A DNA stretch of 9,120 bases from contig CAMLEL010000066.1 of the NCBI GenBank assembly GCA_946478935.1, positions 1 to 9,120 on the forward strand, given 5' to 3'. Under the pieces are notes generated by a model. That model was given only the letters and a program-made list of their open reading frames with translations, was not told the origin of the DNA and ran no database searches. Shown here in pieces: positions 7,266 to 9,120 of the stretch (the first letter of the stretch is position 1; each line of letters starts with the position of its first letter). The DNA comes from an uncultured Armatimonadota bacterium (GTDB taxonomy: Bacteria; Armatimonadota; Fimbriimonadia; Fimbriimonadales; Fimbriimonadaceae). Both the position numbers and the translations under genes were made by a program.

Positions 7266-7838
7266 GTGTCTATGTCAAAGCTAATGGTACTCGTCGCAAG
7301 CACCCGACCGGGACGAGTCGGCTCCACGGTCGGGGAATGGATTGCAAAGGTCGCCAAGGAGCATGGCGAGTTCGAAGTGCAGTTGGTGGAGCTTGCCGAC
7401 GTCAATCTGCCGGTTTTCGATGAGCCGGAGCACCCCGCCAAACGGGCCTATGTGCATGAGCACACCAAGAAGTGGAGCAAGATGGTTGACTCCGCCGATG
7501 CCTTTGTATTCGTATCTCCGGAATACAACTTCAGCACTCCCGCCAGCCTCTTGAATGCTTTGACGTACCTAACCGCAGAGTGGCATTACAAGCCGGTCGG
7601 CTTTGCCAGTTATGGTGGAATCTCGGGCGGCATGCGCGCCACCCAAATGACCAAGCAGATACTCACCACCTTTAAGGTCGTGCCGCTTTACGAAGCGGTA
7701 GTCATCCCGAATGTACACGGTCATCTCTCAGACGAAGGGAAATTTATTCCCGAGCAAATGCACGTCGATTCGGCGAATGTCATGCTTTCAGAACTGAAGC
7801 GCTGGTCAGACGCCCTCGCCACATTACGAACCAAGTGA
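7266..7838 (+). CDS. NAD(P)H-dependent FMN reductase (flavodoxin-like fold)
   Basis: A 190-residue soluble protein of usual length for the NADPH-dependent FMN reductase family, which includes azoreductases, chromate/quinone reductases and ArsH relatives. It binds FMN and uses NAD(P)H to reduce quinones, azo compounds or free flavin. Visible motifs are the phosphate-binding loop STRPGRVGS (12-20), PEYNFSTPASLLNAL (85-99), a hallmark of the family, and the YGGISGGMRA loop (117-126) that contacts the isoalloxazine ring. No signal peptide is present, so it is cytoplasmic. The GTG start is chosen because of GGAG at 7256-7259; ATG 7272 would shorten it by two residues. The next gene begins 14 bases after its stop, so the two are probably co-transcribed. 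Divergence from an HxlR regulator suggests induction by quinone or electrophile stress. The physiological substrate cannot be read from the sequence. Confidence 0.93.
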   Translation: MSMSKLMVLVASTRPGRVGSTVGEWIAKVAKEHGEFEVQLVELADVNLPVFDEPEHPAKRAYVHEHTKKWSKMVDSADAFVFVSPEYNFSTPASLLNALTYLTAEWHYKPVGFASYGGISGGMRATQMTKQILTTFKVVPLYEAVVIPNVHGHLSDEGKFIPEQMHVDSANVMLSELKRWSDALATLRTK

Positions 7839-7841
7839 AAC

Positions 7842-7846
7842 AAGGA
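7842..7846 (+). promoter_or_regulatory. Ribosome binding site AAGGA deciding the YceI start
   Basis: AAGGA lies 6 bases before ATG 7853. This favours ATG 7853 over the in-frame GTG 7835, which would overlap the stop codon of the upstream gene and put six charged or polar residues in front of the signal peptide. Confidence 0.8.
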
Positions 7847-7852
7847 AAAACA

Positions 7853-8512
7853 ATGAAAATCAAAAACCTCACCATTCCTCTTATCGCCGCTGCCGCCTTC
7901 GCTGCAACCATCGCGTTTCATCCGGGTATTGCCTACTCAGAGCCACAGCTGAGTTCAGCGGTGCAGACGAGCCGCATCAAGGACACGGCCAACTATACGA
8001 TCGACCCGATGCACACGAGCGTTTACTTTGAAATCTCGCACATGGGTCTCGCCAACGTCCACGGCCGCATCAATAAGTTCAGCGGCACCATCAAAGAGGA
8101 TGCCGTCAACCCATCACGGTCGAGCGTGGATTTCACCGCCCAAGTCAACACGATCGATACAAACGTTGTGCCAAGGGACACTCACCTGAAGTCCGCCGAC
8201 TTCTTCGATGTCGCCAAGTATCCGACTTTGACCTTTAAGAGCACGTCGGTGCGGGAAATGACCAATGGTTACGTGGTGGAAGGCGATCTGACGATCAAGG
8301 CCGTCACCAAGCGGATTTCCATCCCGTTCAAGCGCTATGGAGTACTCCCGGGATCCGGTGATCAGCCTGCCCGCGTAGGCTATGTCGCCGACCCGATCCG
8401 CATCAACCGACGCGACTTCGGCATCAATTACGGCGACAACTTGCCGAATGGTAACGCCGCGATCGGTGACACCGTAACGATCCGTCTGAACGTCGAGGCT
8501 ACAAAGGCCTAA
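7853..8512 (+). CDS. yceI: YceI-family secreted lipid/isoprenoid-binding protein
   Basis: A 219-residue protein. Residues 1-29 form a signal peptide (MKIKN, long alanine-rich hydrophobic core, probable cut after AYS), so it should be periplasmic or secreted. The rest is a YceI-like lipocalin-type beta barrel: DPMHTSVYFEISHMG at 51-65, RDTHLKSADFFDVAKYPT at 108-125, LTIKAVTKRISIPF at 146-159 and RINRRDFGI at 183-191 correspond to the conserved family blocks. Structures of family members bind polyprenyl chains or fatty-acid derivatives, which suggests a role in carrying or protecting isoprenoid quinones or related lipids; that function is inferred. ATG 7853 is chosen for its AAGGA site. It is the second gene of a probable two-gene operon with the FMN reductase, and a strong terminator follows 24 bases after its stop. 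Confidence 0.95.
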   Translation: MKIKNLTIPLIAAAAFAATIAFHPGIAYSEPQLSSAVQTSRIKDTANYTIDPMHTSVYFEISHMGLANVHGRINKFSGTIKEDAVNPSRSSVDFTAQVNTIDTNVVPRDTHLKSADFFDVAKYPTLTFKSTSVREMTNGYVVEGDLTIKAVTKRISIPFKRYGVLPGSGDQPARVGYVADPIRINRRDFGINYGDNLPNGNAAIGDTVTIRLNVEATKA

Positions 8513-8536
8513 ACAAGCAAGTTCTGACATCACAAT

Positions 8537-8570
8537 CGGGGAGGGCGGTCATGACCGCCCTCCCTGTTTT
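8537..8570 (+). terminator. Intrinsic terminator after the FMN reductase-yceI operon
   Basis: GGGAGGGCGGTCA at 8539-8551 is followed directly by its exact complement at 8552-8564, a perfect 26-base palindrome. In RNA the stem extends by a G-U and a C-G pair (8537-8538 with 8565-8566), with a small loop at TCATGA, and is followed by TTTT at 8567-8570. The hairpin is GC-rich and very stable. The plus-strand T-run points to termination of the yceI transcript; the minus strand has no comparable T-run. Confidence 0.9.
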
Positions 8571-8621
8571 CATTGCCGACGCCGGGAATTATTCGCAACC
8601 GTTTGGCGGTAGGCATTCTCG

Positions 8622-9120
8622 ATGCTTCCCACGCTCTTGCTCGTTGCCCTCACCGTAAAGCCAAGCGGGATCGCCGTGATTGTTAATCAACAGGCCGATT
8701 CTGCAACGATTGTCGACCTGGCGACGCACCAAAAAGTTCATGTGCCGGTTGGAAATGGCCCGCACGAGTCCGCAGTCTCGTCCGACGGCAAGCGCGCCGT
8801 GGTGACCAACTATTTCAAGCAGGGAGTAGGCCCCGGGTCCTCGCTCAGCATCTTGGACCTCGCGAGCAAAAAGGAGGTCAAGCGGATTGAACTGGATCGC
8901 CAAGCCATGCCGCACGGGGCGCAATGGGTCGACAACTCCAAGCTCGTCTGCACCGATGAGCGCAATCAACGGCTGCTGCTTGTCGACGTGAATGCCGGCA
9001 AAGTCGAGCGCGAGTACGTCACCGGGCAGGGAGGTTCGCACATGCTCTCCCTGAACCTTCGCGCAAATCGGTTGGTGAGTTCGAACATGGGTGGCGGTAG
9101 CGTGACCATCTTCGACTTCA
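8622..9120 (+). CDS. YncE/YVTN-family beta-propeller protein (N-terminal part, runs off the right edge)
   Basis: The frame is open from ATG 8622 to the window edge, 166 codons. A short hydrophobic N-terminus (LPTLLLVALTV) may be part of a signal peptide, but it is weak and no cleavage site is clear. The body shows repeated beta-propeller blades of the YncE/40-residue YVTN type: IVNQQADSATIVDLATHQK at 20-38, VVTNYF followed by LSILDLASKKEV at about 60-85, LVCTDERNQRLLLVDVNAGKV at about 108-128, and LVSSNMGGGSVTIFDF at the edge. Such proteins are usually secreted or periplasmic and have binding or scaffold roles; some relatives are lactonases. The start is fixed by an in-frame TAG at 8610-8612; AGG at 8611-8613 is a weak ribosome site. 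The preceding terminator makes it a separate transcription unit. The C-terminal half is not visible, so the substrate or partner remains unknown. Confidence 0.85.
   Translation, partial: MLPTLLLVALTVKPSGIAVIVNQQADSATIVDLATHQKVHVPVGNGPHESAVSSDGKRAVVTNYFKQGVGPGSSLSILDLASKKEVKRIELDRQAMPHGAQWVDNSKLVCTDERNQRLLLVDVNAGKVEREYVTGQGGSHMLSLNLRANRLVSSNMGGGSVTIFDF

Noticed and set aside
7835..7852. GTG 7835 as the yceI start, overlapping the reductase stop
   Set aside because: ATG 7853 has AAGGA at ideal spacing and begins directly with a normal signal peptide.
8114..8533. 139-codon minus-strand ORF
   Set aside because: It is antisense to yceI, whose conserved blocks cover the same bases.
8589..9041. 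150-codon minus-strand ORF
   Set aside because: It is antisense to the beta-propeller frame, which has recognisable blades and runs on to the window edge.

Overview
The window looks like chromosomal DNA from a free-living, probably Gram-negative bacterium with moderately high G+C. It carries seven protein genes packed with short gaps. I saw no tRNA, rRNA, CRISPR array, transposase, integrase or phage gene, and no gene-free stretch over 200 bases. The gene set (secreted glycosidase, exported TPR-CHAT protein, cyclase-STAND-TPR regulator, YceI, beta-propeller) would fit lineages such as Armatimonadota, Acidobacteriota or Planctomycetota. The phylum cannot be settled from these genes alone, so treat that as a guess.

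Layout, left to right. (1) Bases 1-926, minus strand: the N-terminal 308 codons of a GH29 alpha-L-fucosidase that runs off the left edge. (2) Bases 1112-4162, plus strand: a 1016-residue exported protein with about ten TPR repeats and a C-terminal CHAT caspase-like domain with an apparently intact His/Cys pair. That domain carries an unusual five-fold heptapeptide repeat. (3) Bases 4137-6782, minus strand: an 881-residue regulator with a class III nucleotide-cyclase domain, an NB-ARC/STAND-type ATPase and TPR repeats. It converges on the CHAT gene and overlaps its 3' end by 26 bases. (4) Bases 6832-7173, minus strand: a small HxlR/DUF24 repressor 49 bases upstream of the cyclase start, so possibly in the same transcript. 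(5) Divergent from it, bases 7266-7838 and 7853-8512, plus strand: a flavodoxin-fold NAD(P)H:FMN reductase and a secreted YceI lipid-binding protein, 14 bases apart and closed by a strong intrinsic terminator at 8537-8570. (6) From 8622 to the right edge, plus strand: the start of a YncE/YVTN-type beta-propeller protein.

How the parts may work together. The HxlR gene, FMN reductase and YceI gene form a divergent regulator/target cassette resembling quinone- and electrophile-responsive YodB/HypR circuits; a conserved-position Cys7 in the HxlR protein supports this by analogy. The cyclase-STAND-TPR protein and the TPR-CHAT protein are both large signalling architectures placed tail to tail. A functional link is possible but unproven, and the signal peptide on the CHAT protein argues that the two act in different compartments. 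The most unusual features are the heptapeptide repeat whose units differ only at synonymous positions, and a cyclase active site that keeps five of six canonical residues but has His in place of the transition-state Asn.
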